A DNA stretch of 64,000 nt from Streptomyces sp. PH10-H1 (GCF_030063355.1 NZ_JASISZ010000004.1:177903-241902), one strand, 5' to 3'. Counted from the first letter of the stretch, positions 1-11,900 are shown. Translations and numbers: made by a program. Notes: generated by a model from the sequence alone, not told the origin.

Positions 1-93
1 CGCGGCGAGCCCGTAATCACCGGCCGCACGTACGTGGGGAGGGCCGGCCACGGCCAGTACACCCCGCGCAGCACCTGCCAGTACCTCATCTAG
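1..93 (+). CDS. Dihydropyrimidinase/hydantoinase, C-terminal end (partial)
   Basis: Only the last 30 residues lie in the window. Frame 1 is open from the first base to a TAG at 91-93 and ends in a stretch of the type GxPVI-x-GxxVGRAGxGQYxPR. Dihydropyrimidinase and D-hydantoinase proteins of the amidohydrolase superfamily end this way (family knowledge). The family opens the ring of dihydropyrimidines or hydantoins. The next gene starts 10 bases downstream, its GGAG overlaps this stop codon, and a nucleobase permease follows, so the three probably form one pyrimidine/hydantoin operon. The assignment rests on a short tail and on context. Confidence 0.6.
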   Translation, partial: RGEPVITGRTYVGRAGHGQYTPRSTCQYLI

Positions 94-103
94 GAGCAGC
101 GTC

Positions 104-1114
104 ATGGACTTCGGCCTCGTCCTGCAGACGGACCCGCCCGCTTCCGGTGTCGTCGGCCTCATGCGCCGCGCCGAACGCAACGGATTCACCCACGGCTGGA
201 CCTTCGACTCCGCCGTGCTCTGGCAGGAGCCCTTCGTCATCTACAGCCGCATCCTGGAGCACACCCGCAACCTGATCGTCGGCCCCATGGTCACCAACCC
301 CGGCACCCGCACCTGGGAAGTGACCGCCTCCACCTTCGCCACCCTCAACTCCATGTACGGCAACCGCACCGTCTGTGGCATCGGGCGCGGCGACTCGGCG
401 ATGCGGGTCGCCGGCCGCAAGCCCAACACCCTGGCCAGGATCGGCGAGGCCATGCACGTCATCCGCGAACTGGCCGAGGGCCGGGAGGTGGACGTCGAGG
501 GCACGACGATCCAGCTGCCGTGGGTCGAGAACGGCAAGCTGCCGGTGTGGATGGCCGCCTACGGCCCCAAGGCGCTCGCCATGGCGGGGGAGAAGGCCGA
601 CGGCTTCATCCTCCAGCTCGCCGACCCCTTCCTCACCGAATCGATGATCCGCGCGGTGCGGGAGGCGGCGGTGCTCGCCGGCCGCGATCCCTCCGCCGTC
701 ACCATCTGTGTCGCCGCCCCCGCCTACATCACCGACGGCAGCGACGCCGGGCTCGCCCACGCCCGCGAGCAGTGCCGCTGGTTCGGCGGCATGGTCGGCA
801 ACCATGTCGCCGATCTTGTCTCCCGCTACGGCGAGCACTCCGGTCTGGTCCCCGACGAGCTGACCGACTACATCAAGCGGCGCGAGGGATACGACTACGC
901 CCACCACGGCCGCACCGGAAACCCCGACACGGCCTTCGTCCCCGACGACATCGTCGACCGCTTCTGTCTGCTCGGCCCGCCCGAGGCCCACCTGGCGAAG
1001 CTCGAACGCCTCCGTGACCTGGGCGTCGACCAGTTCGCCGTCTACGACATGCACGACGCCAAGGAGTCGACCATCGACGCCTACGGCGAGCACATCATCC
1101 CCGCTCTGAGATGA
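104..1114 (+). CDS. TIGR03842-type LLM class F420-dependent oxidoreductase
   Basis: A 336-residue luciferase-like (bacterial monooxygenase fold) protein. It begins MDFGLVLQTDPPAS, carries the family signatures GWTFDSAVLWQEPF near residue 31 and VCGIGRGDSAMRVAGRKPN near residue 90, and has about the expected length for the F420/flavin-dependent LLM group. In actinobacteria this subgroup is usually found beside dihydropyrimidinase and NCS1 permease genes, as here, so a redox step in pyrimidine or hydantoin catabolism is likely. The exact substrate and whether the cofactor is F420 or FMN cannot be read from the sequence. The ATG at 104 has GGAG 8-12 bases upstream, overlapping the preceding stop. 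Confidence 0.85.
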   Translation: MDFGLVLQTDPPASGVVGLMRRAERNGFTHGWTFDSAVLWQEPFVIYSRILEHTRNLIVGPMVTNPGTRTWEVTASTFATLNSMYGNRTVCGIGRGDSAMRVAGRKPNTLARIGEAMHVIRELAEGREVDVEGTTIQLPWVENGKLPVWMAAYGPKALAMAGEKADGFILQLADPFLTESMIRAVREAAVLAGRDPSAVTICVAAPAYITDGSDAGLAHAREQCRWFGGMVGNHVADLVSRYGEHSGLVPDELTDYIKRREGYDYAHHGRTGNPDTAFVPDDIVDRFCLLGPPEAHLAKLERLRDLGVDQFAVYDMHDAKESTIDAYGEHIIPALR

Positions 1115-1132
1115 CTCCGAGATGAGGTGCGG

Positions 1133-2638
<1,506 letters not shown>

Positions 2639-2650
2639 TTGGATGGCGGC

Positions 2651-3469
2651 ATGGTCTACGAGGTCAACGAGGATCTGCTCGCCGCCGTCGAGCGCGCGGT
2701 GCGGGCCGTGGTCGCCGAGGAGGTCACTCCGCGCTGGCGGCGGCTCGCCGCCGAGGACGTGATCGAGAAGAACGGCCCCTACGACCTGGTGACCACCGCC
2801 GACCGGCGGGCGGAGGAACGGCTCACCGAGGAGCTGACCGCGCTGCTGCCCGGTTCCGTCGTCGTCGGCGAGGAAGCGGTGAGCGCCGACCCCGGTGTTC
2901 TCAAGCGCCTCGACGGCGACGAGCCGGTGTGGGTCGTCGATCCGGTCGACGGCACCGCGAACTTCGTACGCGGCGAGGACGGCTACGCGACGCTCGTCAC
3001 CCTGGTGCAGGGTGGCGAGCCGCTCGCGTCCTGGACCTACGTCCCCGAGCGGCAGCTGATGGCCACCGCGCGCCGCGGCGCCGGCGCGTACCTCAACGGG
3101 CAGCCGATCCACACGGCTCCCGCCCCGGACGGCATCCTGCGGATCGCCACCTCGAACCCCGTGTACCGCACCGACCGCGAGCAGCTGCTCCTCGGCCGGC
3201 TGGAGGCGGCCGACGCGGTGACCCGGCCATGCACTTGCGCCGGGATCGAATACCTGGAGCTGGCCAGGGGCGGCACCGACGGTGTCGCCTTCTTCTGGGA
3301 ACTGCCCTGGGACCATGCGGCCGGGCTGCTGCTGGTGACCGAGGCCGGCGGGGCGAGCCTGACGGCGACCGGTAAGCCGTTCCGTATCCCCGGAGGCAAC
3401 GCGTTGCCGTTCTCCATCGCCCGCGACGCGGAGACCGCGCGGCGGATCATCGAGCTGATGGGCGAGTGA
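2651..3469 (+). CDS. Inositol monophosphatase family protein
   Basis: A 272-residue Mg-dependent sugar/inositol phosphatase-like protein. The metal-site motifs are visible: VVGEEAV (E of the GEE motif) near residue 75, [12 protein letters not shown] near residue 98, and the C-terminal [17 protein letters not shown] near residue 217, matching the WD-x-AAG signature. Possible substrates include inositol phosphate, histidinol phosphate, NADP and 3'-phosphoadenosine phosphosulfate; the sequence does not choose between them. The ATG at 2651 is favoured because the in-frame TTG at 2639 lies against the previous stop. The gene ends in a TGATG overlap with the next gene, implying translational coupling. 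Confidence 0.88.
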   Translation: MVYEVNEDLLAAVERAVRAVVAEEVTPRWRRLAAEDVIEKNGPYDLVTTADRRAEERLTEELTALLPGSVVVGEEAVSADPGVLKRLDGDEPVWVVDPVDGTANFVRGEDGYATLVTLVQGGEPLASWTYVPERQLMATARRGAGAYLNGQPIHTAPAPDGILRIATSNPVYRTDREQLLLGRLEAADAVTRPCTCAGIEYLELARGGTDGVAFFWELPWDHAAGLLLVTEAGGASLTATGKPFRIPGGNALPFSIARDAETARRIIELMGE

Positions 3470-4896
3470 TGAACCGGGCAGCGGTAGTGGACGTGGTGGT
3501 CGTCGGGGCCGGGCCGAACGGTCTGACGGCCGCGGCCGAGCTGGCCCGCGCGGGTCTGTCCGTCGAGATCTACGAGGCGGCCGACACGGTCGGCGGCGGC
3601 GCCAGGACCCAGGAGCTGACGCTGCCGGGCTTCCGGCACGACCCGTGCTCCGCGGTGCACCCCCTGGGCGCGGGCTCGCCCGCGTTCAAGGCGCTGCCGC
3701 TGGGCGAGCACGGCCTGGAGTGGCTGCACCCCGATCTGCCGATGGCCCATCCCTTCCCCGACGGCACGGCCGCGCTGCTGTCGCGTTCGGTGGGGGAGAC
3801 CGCCGCGTCCTTCGGCGCGCACGACGCCGTCCGGTACCGCCGGCTGGTGGCCCCGTACATCGGCCACTGGAACACGATGGCCGCCGACCTGCTGCGGCCC
3901 CAGTGGCGCGGTCTGCCGCTGGACCCCTACCGGTTCGTCCGGTTCGGCCTGACGGGGCTGCCGCCTGTCGCGGTACTCGCCCGCCGCTTCCGTGACGCCA
4001 AGGCCCGCGCCCTGCTGGCCGGCCTGGCCGCCCATGCGATCACCCCGCTCAGCTCGCCCCTGACCGGCGCCATGGCTCTGATGTTCGCCCTGGCCGCGCA
4101 CGCGGGCGGCTGGCCGGTCCCGCGCGGCGGCTCGCAGGCGATCTCGGATGCCCTGGCCTCGTACCTCAAGGAGCAGGGCGGGGTCGTCCACACGGGTGTG
4201 ATGGTGCGCAAGCTCGACGAGCTGCCGCCCGCGCGGGCCTATGTCTTCGACACCTCGCCGACCGCGCTGGCACGCATCGCCGGGCTCGGTGACGCCTACC
4301 GCAACTTCAGTTACGGCCCGTCCGTCTTCAAGATCGACTACGCGCTGGACGGTCCCGTCCCCTGGACCGCGCCGGACGCGCGCCGGGCCGGCACGGTCCA
4401 CCTCGGCCCGTCGTACACCGAGATCGGTGACGCGCTGAACAGGGCGGTCAGCGGCCGGCCGCCGCAGATCCCCTTCCTGATCACCTCCCAGCCGACCGTC
4501 GTCGACCCCTCGCGAGCACCCGAGGGCAAGCACGTCTTCTGGGCCTACGGCCATGTCCCGCAGGGCTGGCACGGCAACGCCACCGACGCCGTCGAGCGCC
4601 AGATCGAACGCTTCGCCCCGGGCTTCCGCGACCTCGTGCTCGCCCGCGCTGTCGCCGGCCCCGCCGAACTCGCCGCCCACAACGTCAACTACGTCGGCGG
4701 CGACATCGCCTGCGGCGCCTTCGCGGGCCTGCAGACCGTCCTGCGCCCGAAGATCGCGTGGAACCCGTACGCGACCGCCCGGTCCAATGTCTTCCTGTGC
4801 TCCTCCGCGACCCCGCCCGGTCCTGGCGTGCACGGCATGAGCGGCCATCACGCCGCCCGCGCCGTCCTCAAGTCCCTGGCGAAGCGAGGCCGCTGA
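3469..4896 (+). CDS. NAD(P)/FAD-dependent oxidoreductase, phytoene desaturase-like
   Basis: 475 residues. It opens with an FAD-binding Rossmann motif [20 protein letters not shown] followed by the acidic end of beta 2 ([15 protein letters not shown]). The C-terminus carries [20 protein letters not shown], the second dinucleotide signature of the phytoene desaturase/amine oxidase-like group. Its best known relatives are PYROXD2-like oxidoreductases of unknown substrate. There is no carotenoid gene nearby, so carotenoid synthesis is not supported. The start overlaps the inositol phosphatase stop (TGATG), and the 3' end overlaps the convergent sirtuin gene by 29 bases. Confidence 0.82.
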   Translation: MNRAAVVDVVVVGAGPNGLTAAAELARAGLSVEIYEAADTVGGGARTQELTLPGFRHDPCSAVHPLGAGSPAFKALPLGEHGLEWLHPDLPMAHPFPDGTAALLSRSVGETAASFGAHDAVRYRRLVAPYIGHWNTMAADLLRPQWRGLPLDPYRFVRFGLTGLPPVAVLARRFRDAKARALLAGLAAHAITPLSSPLTGAMALMFALAAHAGGWPVPRGGSQAISDALASYLKEQGGVVHTGVMVRKLDELPPARAYVFDTSPTALARIAGLGDAYRNFSYGPSVFKIDYALDGPVPWTAPDARRAGTVHLGPSYTEIGDALNRAVSGRPPQIPFLITSQPTVVDPSRAPEGKHVFWAYGHVPQGWHGNATDAVERQIERFAPGFRDLVLARAVAGPAELAAHNVNYVGGDIACGAFAGLQTVLRPKIAWNPYATARSNVFLCSSATPPGPGVHGMSGHHAARAVLKSLAKRGR

Positions 4897-5608
4897 GCAG
4901 CGCGGGCAGCGCCGTCCCGATCGGCTCCCGCACCACCTCGTCGGCCAGTTCGTCGTACGGCGTCGGCTCCGCGTTCACGATCACCAGCCGCGCGCCGTGC
5001 TCGGCCGCGATTCCCGCCAGCGACGCCGCGGGCTGCACCCGCAGCGTCGTCCCCACCGCGAAGAACACCTCGCACGCCTTCGCGATGGCCATCGCCTGCG
5101 CCAGCACCTCCGGATCGAGGTGCTGCCCGAACATCACCGTCGCCGATTTCAGGATCCCGCCGCACACCCGGCACGGCGGGTCCGGCTCGCCTGCCCCGAC
5201 CCGCTCCAGGGCCTGGGCCATGGCGCTGCGCGCATGGCACTTCGTACAGACGACGGTGCGGGCCGTCCCGTGCAGTTCCAGCACCTTGCGGGCGGGCATC
5301 CCGGCCAACTGGTGGAGCCCGTCGACGTTCTGCGTGATGACGCGCACCGGAGTGCCGGTCTTCTCCAGCTCCGCCACCGCCAGGTGCGCGGTGTTGGGGC
5401 GCGCGAGCCAGGTCGCGCTGTCGCGCCGCATGAGCCAGGAGCGGCGGCGGATGTCGGGGTCGGCCATGTACGCGTCGTAGGTGACGAGCTTCTCCGCCCC
5501 GGGGTCGCGCCGCCACAGGCCGTTGGGGCCGCGGTAGTCCGGGATCCCCGAGTCCGTGGAGATGCCGGCCCCGCTCAGGATCGCCACGAGGGGCTTGCCG
5601 TTGCTCAT
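4868..5608 (-). CDS. cobB: SIR2 family NAD-dependent protein deacylase
   Basis: A 246-residue sirtuin. Visible motifs in order: [20 protein letters not shown] (NAD binding), [12 protein letters not shown], the catalytic His in VLELHGTA, and four zinc-ligand cysteines in CTKC and CRVCG. By family it removes acetyl or other acyl groups from lysines, consuming NAD. Streptomyces genomes carry more than one sirtuin, so the cobB symbol is a family label rather than an orthology claim. Monocistronic and convergent with the FAD oxidoreductase. Confidence 0.93.
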   Translation of the reverse strand: MSNGKPLVAILSGAGISTDSGIPDYRGPNGLWRRDPGAEKLVTYDAYMADPDIRRRSWLMRRDSATWLARPNTAHLAVAELEKTGTPVRVITQNVDGLHQLAGMPARKVLELHGTARTVVCTKCHARSAMAQALERVGAGEPDPPCRVCGGILKSATVMFGQHLDPEVLAQAMAIAKACEVFFAVGTTLRVQPAASLAGIAAEHGARLVIVNAEPTPYDELADEVVREPIGTALPALLSGLASPGT

Positions 5609-5739
5609 GTCGCGAGCGTAGGCGGGAGCGGGTGGCGCGGACGACCGGGTTTACCCGTTACCGGCCGATGCCGGCGAGCCGGGTGCGGCAAGTCCGGTGC
5701 CGGGACCGGTTGTCGTACCCGGCGGCTACGGTCGTGGGT

Positions 5740-6426
5740 ATGACGGATCTCCGGGTGTTGGACCAGCGGGCGTTGCGCACGGTTGAAGTGATCATCGGCA
5801 GGATCGACGTGGCCCGGCTGGACGTGCCGACGCCGTGCGGGGAGTGGACGCTGCGGCGGCTGTTGGAGCACATCGTGGGGCAGAACCACGGCTTCGCCGC
5901 GGCGGCGAGGGGCGAGACGAAGGACCGGACGGTGTTCGCGGACCGGCCGGTGGGAGACGACCCGGCCGGGGCGTTCGCGGCCTCGGCCGCCGAGGTGGCG
6001 GCGTCCTTCGGCGCGGAAGGGGCGCTGGAACGGGGCTGGTGGCTGCCGGAGATCCGTGCCGGACGGGTCTTCCCCGCGCCGGTGGCCGTCGGTTTCCACT
6101 TCGTGAACACCGTCGTGCACGGCTGGGATGTCGCCCGGTCGATCGGCGTCGAGGCGGAATTCGACGCGGAGGTGCTGAAAGTGGCGCTGTCGGTGGCGGA
6201 AGCGATGGCGGCGGGGAAGAGCCGGCCGGCCGCCGACGAGGCGTTCGGCCCCGCGGTGGCCGATGCCGGGACGGGCGCGCCCCTCGACCGCATCGCCGCG
6301 ATACTCGGCCGCTCCCCGGACTGGCCCGCGGGGGTCCAGGGGCCTGCCCGGCCGTTGAGCACCCCGCAGGTGTCGGCGACGACCCCAACCTACGTGGCTC
6401 ACATCTCGTCGAAAGGCGTCGCATAG
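5740..6426 (+). CDS. TIGR03086 family metal-binding protein (mycothiol maleylpyruvate isomerase fold)
   Basis: About 228 residues. The N-terminal DinB/MDMPI helical bundle shows TPCGEWTLRRLLEHIVGQNH near residue 30 and later FHFVNTVVHGWDVARS, the conserved His-containing motifs of the family. Members are thought to be metal- and mycothiol-dependent enzymes; the substrate is unknown. The start is ATG 5740, where similarity to the family begins; earlier in-frame codons are low-complexity. The usual family C-terminus (ILGRSPDW) is reached near residue 196, and about 30 extra residues follow. They read through DNA that looks like decayed sequence, so the original stop may have been lost. Confidence 0.82.
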   Translation: MTDLRVLDQRALRTVEVIIGRIDVARLDVPTPCGEWTLRRLLEHIVGQNHGFAAAARGETKDRTVFADRPVGDDPAGAFAASAAEVAASFGAEGALERGWWLPEIRAGRVFPAPVAVGFHFVNTVVHGWDVARSIGVEAEFDAEVLKVALSVAEAMAAGKSRPAADEAFGPAVADAGTGAPLDRIAAILGRSPDWPAGVQGPARPLSTPQVSATTPTYVAHISSKGVA

Positions 6427-6606
6427 GCGAAGGCCCGCCCGTCGTCGTCCGTCGCGACCAGTGACCGCCCGGGATCCACGCATCGGTCGTCCGCAATCGG
6501 TCGACCAGCGGCGCTTCGCCGCCCGCAGCCTGGCCGGGCTTGGTGAGGCGACGGCGGTGACGTCACGGATCACGTCGATGTCGGCGGGTTGCTCACGTCG
6601 GATCAG
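6411..6606 (-). pseudogene. Decayed GNAT acetyltransferase fragment
   Basis: Translating the minus strand in three successive frames recovers pieces typical of a GNAT N-terminus: IRREQPADIDVIRDVTA (frame 1, about 6603-6550), then KPGQAxxGEAPLVDRLRTTD (frame 2, about 6540-6490), then SLVATDDDGRAFAY (frame 3, about 6460-6420). The order and spacing match actinobacterial GNAT proteins, but at least two frameshifts separate them and everything after beta 4 is missing. The fragment runs antisense into the C-terminal extension of the preceding gene. No functional product is expected. Confidence 0.6.
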
Positions 6607-6657
6607 CGCCGAAGCACTGTGGCGTACCGCGATGCGCCCGCCGCAAACGAATTACGG

Positions 6658-6761
6658 GCCATCCAGAACTCGCCACCAGAACCCGCCACCAGAACCCGCC
6701 ACCCCAACCCGCCACCCCAACCCGCCACCCCAACCCTCCGCCGAACACCTCCGCCGAACCC
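6658..6761. repeat. 13-bp tandem repeat (minisatellite), about 7 copies
   Basis: Three clean subtypes follow one another: GCCACCAGAACCC at 6672-6684 and 6685-6697, GCCACCCCAACCC at 6698-6710, 6711-6723 and 6724-6736, then degenerate TCCGCCGAACACC and TCCGCCGAACCC to 6761. A partial copy starts at 6658. The unit length is not a multiple of three and no plausible coding frame crosses it, so it is noncoding. It lies in the 530-base gap between the isomerase-like gene and glycerate kinase, next to the acetyltransferase fragment. I see no other gene in the gap. Confidence 0.9.
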
Positions 6762-6959
6762 TCCGCCCGAAGCGGCCACCCGGGTCCTCGCGGCGTCCGG
6801 GGCGCCCTCCGTTCCCTGTCGGCGCCTCTCATGACGCCCCGCTATGGTCATGAATCTCCCGATCTATTGGGGTGACGCGCTGGACCGGCCATGGGCAGGC
6901 GGCCCATGGCGGGATATGGTCCGAGCGGCGCGATGTTCCGTATCGGATGGGGAGTAAAC

Positions 6960-8117
6960 GTGTCCGACGCTGCAAGACACACGACGGGGCGCGTGCTGAT
7001 CGCCGCCGACAAGTTCAAGGGTTCGCTGACCGCGGTGCAGGTCGCCGAGCACGTCACGGCCGGATTGCTGCACGTGGTGCCGGGGCTGACCGTCGAGTCA
7101 CTGCCGGTCGCCGACGGCGGTGACGGCACCGTCGACGCGGCCGTCGCGGCCGGTTTCGAGCGCCGCGAGCTGCGGGTGACCGGGCCGCTGGGCGAGCCCG
7201 TGACCGCCACGTACGCCGTACGCGACACGACCGCCGTGGTCGAGATGGCCGAGGCCTCCGGCCTCCGTCACCTGCCGGAGGGCGTCTTCGCGCCGCTCAC
7301 GGCCACCACCTTCGGCACCGGCGAGCTGCTGCGCGCGGCGCTGGACGACGGTGCGCGCACCATCGTGCTCGGTGTCGGCGGCAGTGCCACCAACGACGGC
7401 GGGGCCGGCATGCTCGTCGCGCTCGGCGCCCGGCTGCTCGACGCGGACGGTGCACCGGTCGGTCCCGGCGGCGGGGCGCTGGCCGCCCTCGCGACCGCCG
7501 ACCTGTCCGGGCTCGACCCGCGACTGGCCGAGACAGAGGTGGTGCTCGCCAGCGATGTCGACAATCCACTGCTCGGCCCGAAGGGCGCCGCGGCCGTCTA
7601 CGGTCCGCAGAAGGGTGCCACCGACCAGGAAGTGGCCACCCTCGACACGGCCCTCGGGCGGTTCGTCGAGGTGCTGACGCAGGCCCGGGGATCGGCCGCG
7701 GCACACGCCGCGGAGGCGCCCGGAGCGGGCGCGGCGGGCGGCATCGGCTACGGCGCGCTCGTCGGGCTGAACGCGGCCTTCCGGCCCGGTATCGACGTGA
7801 TGCTCGACGTGCTCGGCTTCGAGGAGGCACTGAGCCGCGCCGATCTCGTGATCACCGGCGAGGGCTCGCTCGACGAGCAGACCCTCCACGGAAAGGCCCC
7901 GGTGGGCGTCGCCCAGGCCGCGCGCGCCCGCAACATCGACGTCGTCGCCGTCTGCGGCCGGCTCGCCCTGGCCCCCGGCGCCCTCGGCGGGGCCGGCATC
8001 CGCCGCGCCTACGCCCTGACCGATATCGAGCCGGACCCGGCCGTCTGCATGGCCCAGGCCGGCCCGCTGCTCGAACGCGTCGCCCAGGCCTTGGCCCAGG
8101 ACTTCCTGGCGCCGTAA
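6960..8117 (+). CDS. Glycerate kinase (GlxK/GckA type)
   Basis: About 385 residues of the glycerate kinase family (PF02595), which phosphorylates D-glycerate. Motifs: LIAADKFKGSLTAVQVAEH at the N-terminus, LPVADGGDGTVDA near residue 45, TTFGTGELLRAALDDG, VGGSATNDGGAGMLVALGA, and C-terminal ITGEGSLDEQTLHGKAPVGV. I chose GTG 6960 because GGAG at 6951-6954 lies five bases upstream and similarity starts there. The upstream in-frame ATG at 6891 would add 23 unsupported residues. Glycerate arises from glyoxylate during allantoin breakdown, which would fit the allantoicase at the far end of the window, but the genes are not linked here. Confidence 0.92.
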   Translation: MSDAARHTTGRVLIAADKFKGSLTAVQVAEHVTAGLLHVVPGLTVESLPVADGGDGTVDAAVAAGFERRELRVTGPLGEPVTATYAVRDTTAVVEMAEASGLRHLPEGVFAPLTATTFGTGELLRAALDDGARTIVLGVGGSATNDGGAGMLVALGARLLDADGAPVGPGGGALAALATADLSGLDPRLAETEVVLASDVDNPLLGPKGAAAVYGPQKGATDQEVATLDTALGRFVEVLTQARGSAAAHAAEAPGAGAAGGIGYGALVGLNAAFRPGIDVMLDVLGFEEALSRADLVITGEGSLDEQTLHGKAPVGVAQAARARNIDVVAVCGRLALAPGALGGAGIRRAYALTDIEPDPAVCMAQAGPLLERVAQALAQDFLAP

Positions 8118-8130
8118 CGCCGACCGCACC

Positions 8131-8174
8131 GGGGTGCCGGGCGGGCTGGACATCTCCAGTCGGCCCGGCACCCC
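8131..8174. terminator. Bidirectional hairpin terminator
   Basis: A 12-bp perfect inverted repeat, GGGGTGCCGGGC at 8131-8142 and its complement at 8163-8174, with an inner CTGGA/TCCAG stem in the loop. It lies between the convergent ends of glycerate kinase and the candidate immunity gene. There is no T-tract, as is common for Streptomyces terminators. Confidence 0.7.
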
Positions 8175-8193
8175 TGCCTGGTACCGCCGCGTG

Positions 8194-8937
8194 TCAGTCG
8201 CGCAGCTGGGCCGGCGCGAACTCGAGCAGTTCGTCGAGGGTGGTCTCCCGGGGAGATTCGGTCTGGGTGTTCCAGTCCGCGATGTAGTACGCCTCATGCC
8301 ATTCGACGCGCCAGACGTGGCGGTGGCGGTTCTCGAACTCCACGAAACTGCCCGGAGCGCCGTCCAGTTCTCGCAGTTCCGTCACCAGGTTGCGCGGATC
8401 GGTGAAGCCGCGGCCGACGTTCGTACTGCGGCCGAGCGTCCTGGTATTGGCGTATCGCATCTTGAGAAAGGGCACGGGGTCGCGGTCGAGCTCGTTCGGC
8501 CGCAGCATGTCGAACCGGGTGATCGCCTCGTCCAGGGTCTCGTCCCCCGCGAATTCCAGGGCATAGGCCGGGAAGGCCAGGCGGACGAAGGGCGTGAGGG
8601 TGGGCCGGTCGTAGTCGTAGAACTCATGCACCTCGGGCGCGATGATCGTGACCGAGTCGAAGCGGTGCCCGGCGGGCGCCTCGAAGCCGTCCGACGCACC
8701 GATGAAGGGATTCCGGGCGACGATCCGCTCTTCGTGCTCGCGAGCGAACGCCAGGGTCGCGACAGCGAGGTCCTGATCGTACGAATCGCGCGCGTTGAGC
8801 TGCAGCAGTCGGCCACCGTCCGCGGAGAGCGCCCCGGCGAAGTCGAGACCGGGTGCGGGCGCCCAACTCCAGGCATTGTCCAGGCCTGGCAGCGGGGCCG
8901 CATCGCGGAAGCTGGTGACTACTTCCCGGATATCCAT
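8194..8937 (-). CDS. Hypothetical protein, candidate immunity protein for the Rhs toxin
   Basis: 247 residues, no domain I recognise. It is rich in aromatic and acidic residues (for example EVHEFYDYDRPT near residue 103 and HVWRVEWHEAYYIADW near residue 208), has no signal peptide and no membrane segment, so it should be cytoplasmic. It starts 13 bases after the Rhs stop behind a near-perfect Shine-Dalgarno AAGGAGG four bases from the ATG, so it is co-transcribed with the toxin gene. In Rhs/WapA loci the gene directly after the toxin tip is normally its cognate immunity gene (established knowledge). The role here is inferred from position only. Confidence 0.6.
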   Translation of the reverse strand: MDIREVVTSFRDAAPLPGLDNAWSWAPAPGLDFAGALSADGGRLLQLNARDSYDQDLAVATLAFAREHEERIVARNPFIGASDGFEAPAGHRFDSVTIIAPEVHEFYDYDRPTLTPFVRLAFPAYALEFAGDETLDEAITRFDMLRPNELDRDPVPFLKMRYANTRTLGRSTNVGRGFTDPRNLVTELRELDGAPGSFVEFENRHRHVWRVEWHEAYYIADWNTQTESPRETTLDELLEFAPAQLRD

Positions 8938-8950
8938 GAATCCTCCTTGG

Positions 8951-11900
8951 TCAGGTACACGAGTACCCAGGTCCGACTTCCTGTTTAAAGGTCGCCGTCA
9001 TCTTGCCGCCACCGCGTGAGTTCTCCTTGAAGCCCATCGGCTCCATATCGCTCACCTTGTTGTAGAAGTCTTTTCGCGCCGCCTTGTCGGTGAATCGTCC
9101 TTCCCGGTTCCAATGGTCGACCACAGGGTCCTTGTGCTCGTACGTTACCGTCTGGTGGAAAGGCTTCGGGTTCTCCGCGGTCGGGTCCCAGATCTTCCGG
9201 CCCTTGCCGTCGTACCAGTTCAGCTGGTCCCGCGGCATGCGGTTGCCGTCGGCGTCGAGCGGCGCCCTGCCCTGCGCCCGGCCTTCGTCCGTGTAGTGCT
9301 CTGTCATGTGATCGTGAGTGGAGGTGCGGTAGTCCGTGCCGTACTGGTTGTTGCGCGTGTACTCCCGCCCGCCCTCCGGCTCCGGCGGGAGGGCGGGATC
9401 GCGCCCGAACTTGTTGCCGTTGTTGGGGTCCTGCCAGGCCAGCCCGAGCGGGTCGGTCAGCGTGTACGGGTTGGGCACGTAGGCGGCGTCGTTCGGTCCC
9501 GCGATCAGACCGAGCGGATCGGGCGTGACGTACTGGCCCGTCCGCGGGTCGTAGTAGCGCTGGTAGTTGTAGTGCCAGCCGGTCTCCGCGTCGGCGTACT
9601 GGCCCGGGAAGCGCAGCGGACAGTCGACGCCTCCGCCTCCGCCTCCGCCTTCCTGGGCCTGCTCGGGGAGGAGCGCTCCCCAGAGCGTGGTACGCCGCCG
9701 CCAGGCCAGCTCCCCGTCGGCGGAGATAGTTCGGCCGGCGCCCCCGACAGGTCGGTCACGATGGCGTGGAAGCGGGCGTCCACTTCTGTCCGGTCGAGCT
9801 GGGTCAGGGGTACGAAGCTGCCGGGCGCGTAGTCCCAGGAGATGGCGTGGTCGTCGGAGCCGATCTGCTCGATGAGGCGGGCGCCGTCCCAGACGAAGAG
9901 CGTCTCCTCGACGACGGTGCCACCTTCGCCCAGCCGCCGCTTCGCCGTTCGGCGGCCGCTGGGATCGTAGGTGTAGCGCCACTCCGAACCGTCGGGGGTC
10001 GTCGTCGCGACGAGCTGGCTCTGGCTGTTCCAGGCGTAGGTTCGCACCCGCCGCTGGCCGTTGAGCAGCCGGTGGACGCTCCGCACGATGCGGCCCTCGG
10101 TGTCGTGCTCGAAGGAGGTGCGTCCGCTGCGCTGGATGCGGTTGCCGTGGAAGGCGCGGTCCGCCTCGTCGGTGTCCGCGCCGGGGGTCTCGGCCCGCGT
10201 GATGTTGCCCACCGCGTCGTAGGAGTACCGCTCGGTCCACCCCCGGGCGTCGACGGCGGAGATACGGCCTGCTGGATCGAGGGTGAAGCGACGGGTGCCG
10301 GAGGTGAGTTCCTCGATCGCCGTCGGGACGCCGTCCGGCCGGTAGACGTAGGCGCGCTGCTGGAGCAGCCCCTCGGCCGGGTCGGAGGCACGGTCGAGGC
10401 GCTGCCCGGTGATCCGGCCCGCAGGGTCCCACGACTGGGTGAGCGTCACCCCGCCCGGGAGCCGGCGGTGGGTCTCCTGGTGGGCCGCGTCGAAGGCGAA
10501 GGTGATGCGGTGTCCGGCGGTCTCCAGGGAGGTGGGACTGCCAGCGCCGTCGTAGGTCCAGGTGGATTCGATCCCGGTGGGAGTACGCCGCCTGGTGCGC
10601 CGGCCGAGGCCGTCGTACTCGTAGGTGGTGGTCCTGCCGTTGATGCTCTCGGACAGCAGCATGCCGACCGTGCTGTACTCGCGTTCGACGGTGACATCGG
10701 GGCCGACCTCCCGGACGATGTTCCCGGCGGTGTCGTAGGTGAGGTGGGCGGTGTGGCCGTCGTACTGCGTCTCGACCGTCCGGCCGAAAGCGTCCCTGTG
10801 GAACCGGATGGTCTCGCCCACACCGTTGGTGCGGGCGGTCAGCCGGCCCATGGCGTCCAGCTCGTAGCCGAGGACGCGGCCGGTGAAGTCGGTCTCCGAT
10901 GTGACGCGGTTCGCCGCGTCGTAGGCGTAACTCCAGTCCCGCCGCTGCGGGTCGGTCACCGACAGGAGGTTCAGTTCGGTGTCGAAGCCGAAGGTGTACT
11001 GGCTTCCGTCACCGTGGGTGCGGGAGGTGACAATGCCGAACGGGCCGACCGAGAACGTGGCGGTGCGCCCGGTGAGGTCGATGTGCGAGACGAGCCGCCC
11101 TTCGCCGTCCCACTCCCAGAACTCGCTTTCGCCGCTTGGCTGTTCACGCCAGACGGGCCAGCCCTCCGCCGTCCGGCCGAAGCGGGTGACGTGCCCGAGC
11201 GGGTCGGTGAACGTGCTCACGCGGCCGAAGGCGTCGCGCTCGATGGTGCTGACCGCGCCCTGTACGTCGGTGAACTCCACCGGCAGGCCGGCGGCATTGC
11301 TCCTGGCCCGGCTCGAGCGCCCGGCGGAGTCGGTGACGGCGACGAGGGCGCCGATCGCGTCGTAGGTGTAGACGGTCCGCGCACCCGAGGGGTCGATCGA
11401 GGCGGTTACATTGCGCGCGTCGTCGTAGGTGTGCTGCCACACCGCGCCGTCGGGCTCGACCGCCCGCACCAGTTGCCGCAGTTCGTCGTAGACCGCCTCG
11501 GTGGCCACACCGTCGGGGCGGACGGCCAGGGTGAGGTTGCCCGCGTCGTCGTAGCCGTAGCGGGTGGTGGCGCCCAGCGCGTCGGTCCGGGCCACGAGAC
11601 GGTCGAACGCGTCCCACTCGTTGGTCAGCGACTCGCCGAGCACATTGGTCGAGGACACCAGCTGCAGGAGCTCGTTGTAGCGGTAGACCGTGCTGTGGCC
11701 GAGCGAGTTGGTGTAGGTGGTCGTACGGGCCTCGGTGTCGAACGTGAGCTCGCAGTTCAGGAAGTCGTCCTGGCCGCGGCCGCGGACGCAGCGCCCGGAC
11801 TCGTCGTAATCCCAGCCGTACCAGTGGCCGGTACGATCCGTCCGCCGGACGATGCGGCCCTCGAAGTCGTACTCCAGCACCTCCGCGCGGCCCACGGAGT

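Noticed and set aside
3037..4851. Minus-strand 604-codon open frame
   Set aside because: Antisense to the inositol phosphatase-like and FAD oxidoreductase genes, both with intact motifs.
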